Shown here: positions 1 through 10,110 of the stretch, piece after piece
Position numbering within the stretch: position 1 is the first letter of the stretch
How the letters are laid out: every line of letters begins with the position of its first letter
DNA from: Diphasiastrum complanatum
Taxonomy: Eukaryota; Streptophyta; Lycopodiopsida; Lycopodiales; Lycopodiaceae
NCBI GenBank assembly: GCA_029204225.1
Contig: CM055106.1
Span: 50,475,325-50,539,324, forward strand
DNA length: 64,000 bases
Direction of reading: 5' to 3'
The notes under the pieces: generated by a model
Databases searched by the model: none
The model's input: only the letters and a program-made list of their open reading frames with translations
Told to the model about the DNA's origin: nothing
Made by a program: the position numbers and the translations under genes

Positions 1-2868
1 CCTGGGTTATAGCCATCGTCCGTGAGGCCCTCTTCCTGGTGACTTTTGTCACCGAAAGAGGCGTGTTCTTGCCATGTTCCGGGTGTTCAGCCATCTAGAC
101 CTCCGTAAGCCAGCCCCCACACGCTTTGCATTCGACTTGGTGGTCATCGACCGTCTGATCAGGTGTAGGGCGCAGCTTCTACAGATGGTTGCCAGTGATC
201 TTTGGTGTGCCAGTACATTTCCGCGCACTGAGGATGGGGAGCACTTTTCTTCCATGGTGAGGGGAGACCAGTTCTGGAGGGATGCACAGACATTGTCAGG
301 ACTGCTTCGACCACTTTACATTGTGCTCCGCATAGCTGACAGCGAGGGGTCGACACTTGGACTGGTATATGAGCTCATGGACCGGATTGGACAGTTCCTG
401 CAGCTACCCATCTTGCAGCCAAAGAGGTAAGCAGTATAGTAATGTAATTGGCCTTTATCTTTTTAGTAATTGCTAGTTTGTTTTTCTGTCAATGTTAAGT
501 TTTTTCGTAATGCCCTACACCACATGCCTCTCACCTGCAGGATGACCGAGCTGAAGTTCATCTGGGAGACGCAGTGGAACTACTTCCACAGGAGAATCCA
601 CAGCGTTGCACACATACTGCATCCCCTCTTCCTCTCTCCGACACAGATCGCAGACAGGGAGCTCGAGGCCGATTGGCTTCAGTACATTCACAGAGTGGGT
701 CCACACATTGGTTTGGATCCTATCAGGCTCATGGAGGAGCTCGCTGCATTTCGTTTCGGCATGGGCACATTTGGCCACCCGGCTGCTCAGGATCCAGAGA
801 GGAGGCAGCTACCCATTACCTGGTGGACCATGTTCGGTAGCACATACCCATCTATACAGTGTCTTGCACTGCGTGTCCTTTCTCAGGTATGCATCTCATT
901 TTATCCTCCATTGTTGTGTTTCGTTGAAGTTCCACCCCTACCACAATGTGCTGAAGTATTTCAATGCACGTACCACAGGACTGTGCTGCCTCCGTGTGTG
1001 AGCGTAATTGGAGCACATGGGCACTCATTCACACGAGGAGAAGAAACCGGTTGTCAGTGAGTCAGTTGGAGCGGTTGGTGTTCTGTAGCACCAACGCAAG
1101 TCTCGCCAGGAGACTTCCGACCATTACGAGAGCATTGCAGGTGATAAGCTAATCTTTCATAGCATGTTGGTTGACTCCTGGTATGTTGGTTTCATTTCTT
1201 GATAGAGTTGTCTCCCTGACATGCAAATTTTAAACCTTGCAGACGAAGATACATGATTTGGAGCGCCAGGTTGACTTGCCTACGGACAGCACCCATCCCA
1301 TGCCTGCAGATGACCTGGGCACACAGTTGATGGCAGAGAGAGAGAGGGAGCTTGCCGAGATGAGAGAGAGAGAGAGAGAGAGAGAGCTTGGGCTTGAGCA
1401 CAGAGAGCCTCCATTGTACGAGGCAGATGAGCCAGTGTCAGAGGATGATCAAGATGAGGATGAGCCCATTCGGATTGCGTTCGCCAGATCAGAGCGGGAT
1501 GAGGCATATGATACAGGTGTTGGGCACACGCCTAGAGCAGGGGTCACAGGTGCATCACGTGGTAGAGTTGGGACACATGCCACAGATTATACCGGGAGAC
1601 GAGCAGGGCACATAGGGGGGGCCAGTGGCATACCTTCTTATGTTGATATGATGGAGGAGGCTCTTGATAGGGGGCAGAGTGATTTGGGTTTACCTTCCGC
1701 AGCTGCTTGGATGCGTGCATCACAGAGCCATAGGCATTTCTATGACAGCACACCAGAGGAGTCACCAGATGACTTTGATCGTACCGATTGGGAGGCCATG
1801 CAGGGTCCGCATGGTGCACAGGATGAGGCACGGGATGATCCAGAGGATGGTGCACATGATGAGTCCCAGAGCCCAAAGCATTTGTATTCGGATGCCCAGC
1901 TGGACGACTTGATTGCAGACTTGGATTCAGAGGCCCAGCAGATGCCGAGCGTCAGGGCGCCCCCATCCTCTCTAGCCAGCATGCCCTACACAGAGTCTCA
2001 GCCAGAGCAGCTACACGAGGTGCCTGCAATTCCTCCAGTTCCTCAGAGGGTGTATGTGCGCCGCACAGCACCTCCAGTGCCACCGATACCGTTGAGGCCT
2101 GCAGCCCCTTCATCGCCATCCACTTTTGCAGCAGCAGGTCTCCATGGCAAGCCACCATCTGTGCCCAGATCTTCTCTTGCAGCACCCACATCTACAGACA
2201 CTCCTCCAATGGCAGCACCCACAGCACATCCTCCTCCATTGGCAGCACCCACGGCACCGGCTCCTCCTTTGGCAGCACCCAGGATGTACCAGTAGCGTCC
2301 ACCACAGCGCCCCTTTCAGTACTTATCGCCGCTGTACTTGCCTCCTGCAGGGACGGCCCCTCCACATCTAGTTCCTCCACCAGCAGCAGGTCCACGGGCA
2401 CACACTCCTCGGACCTATCCTCCACTATCAGCTGCACAGGGACACCCCTCTTTAGCTACTCTATCCCAGCCGGCCGCAGCTTGGGCCCAGCCTAGTCAGC
2501 CAGGTGATCTGCATGGGGGTGATGAGGCATTGACGGCTCCCCTCGTCCGCAAGAGGCCAGGAAGGCCCAAGGGTGCACCGAACAAGAAAGGCAGGGCACA
2601 GAAACTACCAGGGAAGAGAGGACGACCTTGCAGGGCTCCAGTTGCTGGTAGAGGTGCAGTATTACAGCCAGCTGCAGTAGGTGTTGTTGGTTTAGCCTGC
2701 TTGGGGGCTGATGCGGAGGCAGATTGGGAGGATGAGGATGACGAGTCTTCCCCCTCGGATACACAGCCCATGCCAGTACCAGACAGACATAGATATCAGT
2801 TGCGAGAGTCAGCTCGGGGCCCTGAGTTGTCTCCTGAGCATTCATCTGAGTTTGAGGCAGAGCATTGA
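1..2868 (+). CDS. hAT-superfamily transposase, 3' part, four exons, AT-hook tail
   Basis: The start lies upstream of the window. Exons read <1-426, 541-886, 979-1140 and 1243-2868, each joined by GT..AG borders (GTAAGC/CTGCAG, GTATGC/CCACAG, GTGATA/TTGCAG) in matching phases. Exons 1-2 carry the late part of the RNase H-like catalytic region typical of DUF659 hAT proteins (FWRDAQ, then PLYIVLRIAD and YELMDRI). Exons 2-3 carry the hAT C-terminal dimerisation domain (WWTMFG, LALRVLSQ, then CERNWSTWALIHTRRRNRL). Exon 4 adds about 540 residues that family members usually lack: an ERERER stretch, acidic segments, a proline/alanine-rich part and two AT-hook-like motifs, KRPGRPKG (from 2551) and GKRGRP (2611-2628). 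Two breaks are visible: residues encoded in another frame before about position 65 suggest a 1-base frameshift, and an in-frame TAG sits at 2293-2295 with the same frame open to TGA at 2866. Transposition activity is therefore doubtful, but the gene is recent-looking. Family assignment is firm; function of the tail is unknown. Confidence 0.8.
1339..1386 (+). repeat. AG microsatellite inside the hAT coding exon
   Basis: An interrupted (AG)n tract is translated in the transposase frame as alternating Glu-Arg. Its length is prone to slippage, yet the frame stays open on both sides. Confidence 0.8.
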
Positions 2869-3362
2869 TTGTAGCTCTATCATTTTATTTTTAGCAGTTT
2901 GATATCATGTTCCATGTTTGGCAGCCAAATGGTCGAACACTGTATTCAGACCATTTTTCATATTATATTTAGTGTTGGACGTATTCTATTCACTGCACAA
3001 TGTGTATTTGTCAATTTGTAATTGTGATGTTCTACTTGCAGTTTTACTTCAAATGGTGTGTGTGTGTTTTCAATTAGTTTTCACTACAGAGTTTGAGAGC
3101 ATATGCAGAACACAGATACCCCCCTGATAGCATTTCATAATCATATACATCAGATTGCACTACACAAGGCACGCATTGCACAAAAAACACACCGTACATT
3201 AATTCATCAGATGTATCAAAATTACACTACGTATTCCCGCCGCATACGGCTGGGGCTGTTCTTTACACTATGCTAGACACTAAATACTGCCTCAGCTACT
3301 GATGAACATTACATAACAACAGTCAGCCACATACGGCTAGACCCCATCTATGCTAAACATTC
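2869..3362. other. Spacer between convergent hAT and small antisense ORF
   Basis: AT-rich sequence after the hAT stop codon. I see no coding potential. Two related stretches with the core catacggct (about 3243 and 3331) form a short direct repeat. It probably holds the 3' UTR of the hAT gene. Confidence 0.4.
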
Positions 3363-3707
3363 CTATGGATCCTCCACTGACTCCTCGCCCTCGTCAGGAG
3401 CATTGTTATGTCGCTCTCGCTCTACCTCCCGGTTAGCCCGAGCTGCCTCCTGGTCAGCCCGACGTCTGGCCGCCCTTTCCCTGACCATGATGAGCTGCCG
3501 TCGTGTGAAGTTCATTCCCATCTGCTCATCCAAATCCAGCTCGACAGCGGGGACGGGGGCCACAGCGGGGGCGGGGATCTACAGCTCTGGGTGTCTCTGC
3601 CGAGTCTCTCGCAGCATCTCTACAATGTCTGCCTCTTGCTTCCGATGCCTTTCGTTGTGCCTTCGGACCTCTTCCTCAAGCTTCCTCCTGGCTTCGCCCT
3701 CCGCCAT
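3363..3707 (-). pseudogene. Small charged coiled-coil protein, one in-frame stop
   Basis: Reading the minus strand from an ATG at 3707-3705 gives about 114 residues, interrupted once by TAG at 3581-3579. The first 40 residues are Glu/Arg/Lys-rich with heptad-like spacing (EARRKLEEEVRRH, then EADIVEML). A proline/valine linker follows, then FTRRQLIMVRERAARRRAD and an acidic end. I do not recognise a family. It converges on the hAT gene 0.5 kb away, and its charged style resembles the ER-rich segment of the hAT tail, so it may be an accessory ORF of the same element or an unrelated relic. A single CAG-to-TAG change would explain the stop. Confidence 0.4.
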
Positions 3708-3732
3708 CTCACGACACCCTGTTGCTCGAAAT

Positions 3733-3843
3733 GACCCTCACAGCCTCTCACAGCCTCTCAATCTCTCACAGCCTCCCACTGGCTCTCCCTCACAGCTTCT
3801 CACAATGCCTCTCACAGCCTCTCACTGGCTCTCTCACTGTCTC
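3733..3843. repeat. Short tandem repeat of cctctcacag type
   Basis: About ten imperfect copies of a 10-bp unit (cctctcacag and ctcactggct variants) lie directly beside the larger minisatellite. Confidence 0.7.
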
Positions 3844-3899
3844 GTGAATGCCTATTTAACCCCACAACATGTTTCCCAATTTGCTTTTGTTGATGATCC

Positions 3900-4330
3900 A
3901 CTGTACCTGCCCCATGTATTGCTCCCCCACATGCTGCAGTCCGATTGGGTCCATAGTCTGCTCCTCCACAGTGCCCATGTGACGGTGTACCTGTCCGGAT
4001 GTATTGCTCCCCCACATGCTACACTCCGATTGGGTCCATGGTCTGCTCCTCCACAGTGCCCATGTGCTACTATACCTGCCCCATGTATTGATCCCCCACA
4101 TGTTGCACTCCGATTGGGTCCATGGTCTGCTCCTCCACAGTGCCCATGTGCTACTGTACCTGCCCCATGTATTGCTCCCCCACATGCTGCACTCCGATTG
4201 GGTCCGTGGTCTGCTCCCTCACAGTGCCCATGTGACGGTGTACCTGTCCGGATTTGTTGCCCCCCCACATGCTGCACTCCCATTGACCACCAGGTCTGCT
4301 CTCCCACAGTGCCCCCAGTACAGTCCCCCT
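3900..4330. repeat. Minisatellite, 84/85-bp unit, about five copies
   Basis: The landmark gtattgctcccc recurs at 3916, 4001, 4085 and 4169, and in mutated form at about 4254. Spacings are 85, 84, 84 and 85 bp. Each unit contains cacatgct, cgattgggtcc and ctgctcctccacagtgccc. Since 84 is a multiple of three, the repeat gives long open frames on both strands; I treat these as artefacts of the repeat. Confidence 0.9.
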
Positions 4331-4448
4331 GTACAGTAACATCTTTTTTCTAAACCGTACCCCTTTTTTTTCCTGAATTTTTTACCTACTTTTAGCTTGT
4401 TAAAAGGGTTTTTTTTTTTTTTTAAATAATAAAAAATATTATTTTTGT

Positions 4449-4485
4449 GGTGCCGCCCTGGTACCGCTGGTCTGAGGGCGGCACC
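4449..4485. repeat. Perfect 11-bp inverted repeat (hairpin)
   Basis: ggtgccgccct at 4449-4459 is exactly complementary to agggcggcacc at 4475-4485, with a 15-nt loop containing ggtacc. Confidence 0.85.
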
Positions 4486-4493
4486 ATAACCGC

Positions 4494-4535
4494 GGTACCA
4501 CCATTATGGTACCGCGGTACCATAATGGCGGTACC
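4494..4535. repeat. 42-bp near-perfect palindrome with four GGTACC sites
   Basis: Positions 4503-4526 are a perfect 24-bp palindrome centred on ggtaccgcggtacc. The symmetry extends to 4494-4535 with one mismatched pair. Together with the hairpin just upstream this forms a compact cluster of foldback DNA after a long poly-T tract (about 4410-4424). Confidence 0.85.
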
Positions 4536-4989
4536 ACGTGCCACTATGAGTACAACTAAGAAGTCAACTATGTGAAATGCAAGGCAAGACATTGTTTTTC
4601 AGGGCTTTTAAACTTTTTTTGCAAAAAAAAAAAGGTCGGCTGATTCTTGCCAGGAGACCTTGATTATAAATTGTTCTGGATTTTTTTGTCCACTCAGCCA
4701 CAAGCTGTTTCTTCGATTTTGAAGGATATTTGGACCTGAAATCGTCGTTTCGGGACTCCAACCTGTCAACGCTGGATCTGCAGCCCCCTGTGCAGAATTT
4801 CAGACCTGTTTGCGCCCGTTTTCGGCTCAGAAATGGCCGATCTTCTAGCTGTCCCTCAGCGCTGGACCTGCCCTAGTTTCAAGCTTCCAAATTCGTCAAA
4901 ATTTGTTGCCCTTCCGCAACCACTGATCACCGATGGTCCTCCTACACTGTTGCTGAAATTTTTACACCTCTCTCCCAAACGTAAGCCTC
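4536..4989. other. Non-coding stretch, possible leader of a minus-strand LTR element
   Basis: No recognisable protein. It lies on the internal side of a minus-strand primer-binding site at 4990-5001, so it may be the untranslated leader of a lost retroelement. Confidence 0.3.
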
Positions 4990-5320
4990 GCTCTGATACC
5001 AAATGTCAGGCTCTCCCTGATCTTCCAAAATACACCCATCCAAACATGCACTGATCGCCACAAATTTCCAGCCTTTCTGATTCCCTGCAAGCACATAGCA
5101 TCAAACACAAACACAATGGAGCTGGCTGCGTCGTCTCCTCCCAGCCTTTGCTGCATAGATTATGATGAGGAATGCCTCTTTCTAGGCACACTTATACACA
5201 ATCCTCGAGCACCCCTTAACCCTGACCCTTCCTAAATCTCGACATATGGCCAACTCTGTTGGCTGATTCTGACGAATCCCCAAGATACTCGGATAGAAAT
5301 GAAGACTGAGAGCCGAGTAT
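4990..5320 (-). mobile_element. LTR fragment with primer-binding site, minus orientation
   Basis: gctctgatacca at 4990-5001 reads TGGTATCAGAGC on the minus strand, the plant initiator-tRNA-Met primer-binding site. Beside it the plus strand begins TGTCAGGC (5004), that is, a minus-strand LTR ending in TGACA. Inside the putative LTR is a minus-strand TATA-like GTGTATAAGTG (about 5183-5193), and ctcgagcaccccttaaccct, a block seen again near 6750. The outer LTR end was not identified. Confidence 0.45.
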
Positions 5321-6370
5321 GAGAGCCGAGAAATACTAGCTAGGAAAGACATGCAAGAACTGTGTAAGCCTCATGGTGAATCCCGGAAGATGGAATGACC
5401 ATGTAGGAACTAGTATTTCTAGGTAAATGTAATAAATGCAAGTAGACCTCTCTTAAAGAAAGTAGAGTGAGCCACCTTTTGATGGTGACCTCTAGTGGAG
5501 AGCATTATTCCACTTGTAATTTGTGAAATGTGGAAATTCCACTAGGATGCCACCTAAGGAGCTCTCTTGCTTATTTAAGAGACTCCCTCTTTGTGAAGAG
5601 GAGCTTTTTGCATTGTATCTACTCCATGCTTAATAAGAAGATTTCCCATGAGTTTGATGCTACACTAAGCTCCTTGATCATGATGGTTTTCTTGAGTGAT
5701 GCCCCTATGATCATGCCCTTCCATTCATATTGTGTGTGGGTGTGGATTTAGAGTGGATTAGTTTTCTTGCTTTCCTAGTTGTGGATTTGATTTCTTGTTT
5801 TCTTGTGGATTAATGTAGGAGCCAGCATTCAAGTAAACTAAATAGGCTAGAAATGTGGCATAAATCTTGCATATTCTCTAACATTCTAGTTCTTGATGTT
5901 TTTGGGATGTCCAAGAATCAAAAGGCTGGTTAGTTTCTTGATTCTTGGACTTCTAACATGCAGTAGATTAGTTCTTGTTTCTTGTTTTGTCAATTTATGC
6001 AAGTAAAGGAGTGTAGGATCTGATTTTAGTTCATTTTGCAATGATCCGTTTTAGCATTATGTTTTTAAGTGCCATAATAATGCCCAACCGTGTTTCAAGA
6101 AGAGCTGTTTTTGGGCATTCTTGGTGTGCTTGCATGGTAGAATGATTGCAAGTGATTTCAAGAGTTCAAGAGTGTTCGAAATCTGAGTATCCATGACAGG
6201 CAGAAAATAGCTGTTGAACCATACTACAACCCTGAGAATCTTTCTGCCTGATCTAGGCATGGTAGTAAGCAAGATAAAACTAAGACATGCCCACAGTCCC
6301 TGGTGACAGGCAGAAAATAGATGCCATAACAAGAAAGAAACAATATCAGATTCTACAGTGTAGAATCTGC
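5321..6370. other. Non-coding, LTR-like sequence on plus strand
   Basis: I see no conserved protein. A TATA-like ttatttaagaga (about 5570) followed by ttaataagaag 60 bp downstream resembles the promoter/polyadenylation core of an LTR. Otherwise AT-rich and featureless. Confidence 0.25.
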
Positions 6371-6880
6371 CAACAAACTCCATGTACAGTCGACACTTGC
6401 CACTTGGCCGTACCCCGACACATAGGCAAGTGGGTAGGCTGACATGTGTCACTCATCCACTGGACCAAGTGTCCCAGTGAGCATGTGACACATGTCATGT
6501 TTGACCGATCAACCCTGACATGTGTCACTCATTCACTGGACCAAGTGTCCCAGTGAACATATGACATGTGCCACGTTAAATTAACAGCTTTATTTACATT
6601 TCTGTTACAAAGGTCACCACAGGACGGTGTCTTAGCCATTTCTGTATTTACAAGAAGTACATCTATAAGTAAAAACAGTAAACAGTACATCTATAGCTGC
6701 ATAGGAATAAAATAAGGAATGCCTGGCAAGGCTTACACTATACCCCTCAAGCACCCCTTAACCCTAACACATGGCAAACTCCATGCACAGCCAACACTTA
6801 CCACTTGGCAGTATCCTAATGTCGAACATGGCAAACTCCATACACAGCCAACACTTGCCACTTGTATTAGACACAATGGA
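6371..6880. repeat. Direct-repeat cluster, probable 3' LTR debris of the minus gypsy element
   Basis: A block beginning ctgacatgtgtcactcat occurs at 6439 and 6515 (76 bp apart, about 53 bp each). A second block, acatggcaaactccat followed by cacagccaacactt, occurs near 6770 and 6827 and in diverged form near 6370. caagcaccccttaaccct near 6750 repeats the LTR fragment at 5.2 kb. The location, downstream of a minus-strand gypsy integrase, fits a 3' LTR with subrepeats. Confidence 0.45.
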
Positions 6881-7174
6881 TCTAGGTAATCCATAAAAGC
6901 TGGATACATGCTACATAAACATATCAATTGTACCAAGTGCATCAATCTTATTATTAGTTGGGATTAAATGATAAATTTTAGTGAGTCTGTCAACCACAAC
7001 TAAGATAACATTATGTCATTGTTGCATACGTGGTAAACATGTAATAAAGTCCAGACTCCATAGAATTACTTCCCATCTTTCCTCATGTACAGGTAACGGG
7101 CGTAACAATCCAGGGACTTTGATCCTTTTCAACCTTATTAACCTGACACTTAAAACAGTGTGTCACATAATGGT

Positions 7175-7582
7175 TTACTTCTTAAGTTTAGACCACCAAA
7201 AGTTACATTGTATCAACTCAAAGGTCCTATCCACACCAGGATGACTAGCACTAGGGCTATCGTGACAAAGATGTAAAATCCTCATTGACGACACCTCACA
7301 GGCTAGAATAAGAGACTTACCATTTCTCATCACTATTCCATCTTCTATGGAATACTTAAGTGTGAACCAAGGTAGAAGAGCTCTCCTCTTGAGACTTTCC
7401 ATGGCCATCACTATCCTCCTGTTCCACTTTCTTACAGTGAGGATCTTCCTACTGAGCCTTTCTTGTCTCAAACAGTAAGTCATTTTCAATGACCACAAAT
7501 AACATTTGATACACCACACGAGATATTCATCTACCACATGATTCTCAGCACTATACCAAATCTCCGTTAGGAATTGCTGCAT
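7175..7582 (-). pseudogene. Gypsy integrase H2C2 zinc-finger fragment
   Basis: The 135-codon open frame holds the N-terminal zinc-binding region of gypsy integrase. The core HDSPSASHPGVDRTFELI matches the family consensus H..p.aGH.G..rT...i, followed by FWW. It continues the minus-strand pol order. The catalytic D,D,E core that should follow is not recognisable. Confidence 0.6.
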
Positions 7583-7599
7583 AGGCTCAAACCATCTGG

Positions 7600-7800
7600 C
7601 TTGCCAGCCTCTAAGGTCTAGTGCCTACAAAAGTATCTCAAGGTATCATGATCAGTGAATACCTCAAATTCTAATCCATACAAATAATACCTCCATGGCT
7701 TAATGAATGGACTATGGCATACAACTCCTCTACATAAGTTGCATAGTTATGCTATGTTGAGGTGAGCTTCTTGCTCTCGAAAGAGTGATGCACTCAACAA
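7600..7800 (-). pseudogene. Gypsy RNase H fragment
   Basis: Minus-strand translation gives FEVFTDHDTLRYF, the familiar end of gypsy RNase H (vytDHkaL.yl). It is preceded by YVEELYAIVHSLIKPWRYYL and, about 80 bp upstream, SFESKKLTST. Stops separate the blocks. It lies between the RT relic and the integrase finger as expected. Confidence 0.6.
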
Positions 7801-7979
7801 TAGCTTGTTCAATTGATCAAGCTTGTGCAGTTCAATCACTCACCAAATCTATTCTTTTGAGTCAAATCAGTGAAAGGTGCAACTATATAGGAATATTTTT
7901 AACATATTTTATATAAAATGTCGCCAATCCAAGAAAAGAACAAAGCGTAGTTAAATCAGTTTGCACAGGCCATGCAAAT

Positions 7980-8385
7980 CATCAAATCGTAGCGGCATCT
8001 AGCAAATCATCTATACGTGGAATAGGATATCGATGTTTAGTCGTTATCGCATTCAAACCTCGATAATTCACAAGCATACGCCATGATCCATCCTTCTTCT
8101 TTAGAAGAATAATAAAAGAGGAAAAAAAGGAATAACTAGGTCATATTTGCCCTTTTGATAATCATCAACCATCTGTCTCGCTTTCTCTTCCTCCTTAAGA
8201 CTCATTTTGTAAGGACATCTATTGATGGGACATGATCCAGATATTATTTCAATATTATGTTCAACATTCCTCTTAGGAAGTAATGTCAAATAGAACATGA
8301 AAATCTCTACCACGCAGCTATCCTCACATAACACCCTTGGCGAGCCGACTTTAACAAAACTGCTGGTGGAGTCATGTCCACTCAT
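7980..8385 (-). pseudogene. Gypsy reverse transcriptase N-terminal fragment
   Basis: The minus strand first reads the pre-RT linker (RNVEHNIEI, then PINRCPYKMSLKEEEKARQM). It continues after an AAG/AAA-rich disruption near 8110 into KKDGSWRMLVNYRGLNAIT and RYPIPRIDDLLDA, RT motifs 1-2 of Ty3-gypsy. The YxDD catalytic region is absent. Confidence 0.65.
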
Positions 8386-8389
8386 CTAA

Positions 8390-8870
8390 CCATTGAGACA
8401 TTTGTGAGGCATGAAACATCTGGATTGGCTTCGTGCTCAATCTCTTGCATGGTCATAGGGCCATCCATCTGGTTCATTTAGTCCACCTTAAGATTGTATG
8501 TGGTCAGCATATGGTTTCGTGGACATTCTTTCCACTTATGCTGCCCCAAACATCCAAAACAAATGTTCTCCTTATTTGCACATTCTTGGTCCTGAGGCGA
8601 TGGCATTGAAGGACGCTGACCCTTTTGGACATTGTGTTGCCCATACAACCCTTTGCCTTTGGGGGCCTACACCCTTGCCTTTTTGGTCACCTCGAGATTG
8701 CCACTGATGGGTTTAACAATCGAATTTCCTCTTCTTGTTCCATTTGCCCTTACGTACCCGAGGTTGTTGGCAATCTGTGGCAACTACCGCAGCAAGATCC
8801 GGGCCTCTTTTACCATCTTCATAGTACAAGGCCATTTGTTGGGGAGAGGTGTATGAATCTCACATCAATC
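8390..8870 (-). pseudogene. Gypsy gag tail with degenerate zinc knuckle
   Basis: Around 8525-8600 the minus strand reads ENICFGCLGQHKWKECP, close to a CX2CX4HX4C knuckle but one residue short between Cys2 and His. Further upstream, MKMVKEARILL and NGTRRGNS-like pieces resemble a gag C-terminus. Frames are broken, so this is a relic only. Confidence 0.4.
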
Positions 8871-9600
8871 ACCACAACCAAGGGAGCTATGTTTAACAGA
8901 TCCGGAGTGGCAAAAGCAAGGGAAATACTAGCAAGTTTAATCAAAAGAACGTTGAGTGCTTTTAATGTAGCTAAATGGGCCACTTTTTGAACCAATGTAA
9001 TCAAAGGAAGTCAAATATGGAGATGACACAGAGCATGGGAAAGGGCAAGTGGAAGCAAGAAGTAGCAGATTTTGCGGGTGAAATTAACCTCGTTGCTCAT
9101 GACAAAAGCATCTAGTTTGTTGCATGGATCGTCTATGGGTTTTGTGCAGAAAGTATATCTGTTTTCTAGATCCAGTTGCTAAATAGATGTATCACTTGAA
9201 TACAATTCTCTTGGCAGTTATTGGAAGATGAGAATGGAAGTTCTACTATTTGATACAAGTTCTTTTATTTCTTTATATGTCAGATTCTTTGTGGTTATGA
9301 TGCATGGATGCAAGAGGGAGTGAAAGATTTGACCTTCATCCATGAGCGATACAATGTAATATCTAGGTATGGCGATAGTGTGCGGCAACACCGACGGTAT
9401 ATGGCATTTTAACAGGCCTAAACTATATTTTATGAGCGTTTAGTCGCTTTCCCTATGTATTCAGCAAAGTTTGATATGCACTTTAGTAATGGGCAATTGC
9501 CCAATGATGTTTGGGTTCCAGTGACTGTTGGTGGTTGGCTTTTCGTATTAAGTGGCTATTGGCCTTTGCCTTTCCATAGTGTCCCTGGCTATTCATTACT
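8871..9600. other. No recognised feature
   Basis: Unique-looking sequence with stops in all frames. I see no conserved motif; it may include diverged internal copia sequence, since a copia RNase H relic starts immediately downstream. Confidence 0.3.
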
Positions 9601-9602
9601 GG

Positions 9603-10110
9603 GGTAAGGAAATTGGCATGACCTCAAAAAGCTTCTTAGAAATGTAAAGGACAATTGAAATTGGGCATACCAAGAAACTCGTTGAAACTTGAGTATTTAG
9701 ATGTTAATTGGGGAAGTGATGCAAAAACCATAAATCTATATCTAGATACATTAATACGTTGGGGGATTGTTCCTGTTAGCACAAGAGCAGGAGACACGAG
9801 TGTGGCACTTTCAAGCACCAAACCGGAGTATGTTGCACTATCCCACATCATCAAGAAAGCAATTTAGATACAAAGATTGATTGGGAATTGAAAAGGAAGG
9901 TAGAAAGGGTTGTTGAAATGCATGGGGACAATTAAGGGGCAATTCCTCGATCTATTTCACAAAAGGACAACATATTCAACGAGGTGCAATTCCATTACGG
10001 AAGGGATAGACCATGAGGTTCAAATGCAATGCTGCCCAACAAAAACCATGATAGCTACCTTGTTAACAGAGCAAAAATCATAGAACAAGCATGTAGGAAG
10101 TCAGGATAAT
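9603..10110 (+). pseudogene. Copia RNase H relic
   Basis: The plus strand reads NWHDLKKLLRNVKD, a stop, then LEYLDVNWGSDAK, then VALSSTKPEYVALSHIIKKAI. These match the copia RNase H landmarks hw.a.krilRYlkgt, ysDadwagd and vsLSStEAEYvA. Farther on, MHGDN, FNEVQFHYGRD and similar pieces match the end of the domain (DN.saI..a, kHidi.yHfirD). Several stops and frameshifts; no RT upstream. A tttgggtgggag-like block near 10130 may begin its 3' LTR. Confidence 0.6.

Larger units (their letters stand above)
6881..8870 (-). mobile_element. Decayed Ty3-gypsy element (gag end to integrase), minus strand
   Basis: Domains run right to left in the order gag tail, zinc knuckle, pre-RT, RT, RNase H, integrase zinc finger, so the element is transcribed leftward. 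Each block is in a different frame or contains stops, and large parts are missing, so it is long dead. Its 5' LTR is not seen; the repeat-rich block at 6371-6880 is the likely 3' end. Details are in the separate entries. Confidence 0.7.

Noticed and set aside
3403-4353. A 316-codon plus-strand open frame over the minisatellite
   Set aside because: Its length comes from an 84-bp repeat and an adjacent 10-bp repeat; all frames are open there and composition follows the repeat, not a protein.
6371-6560. CRISPR-like array from the 53-bp direct repeat
   Set aside because: Only two copies 76 bp apart, imperfect, and no cas-like gene; LTR subrepeats explain it better.
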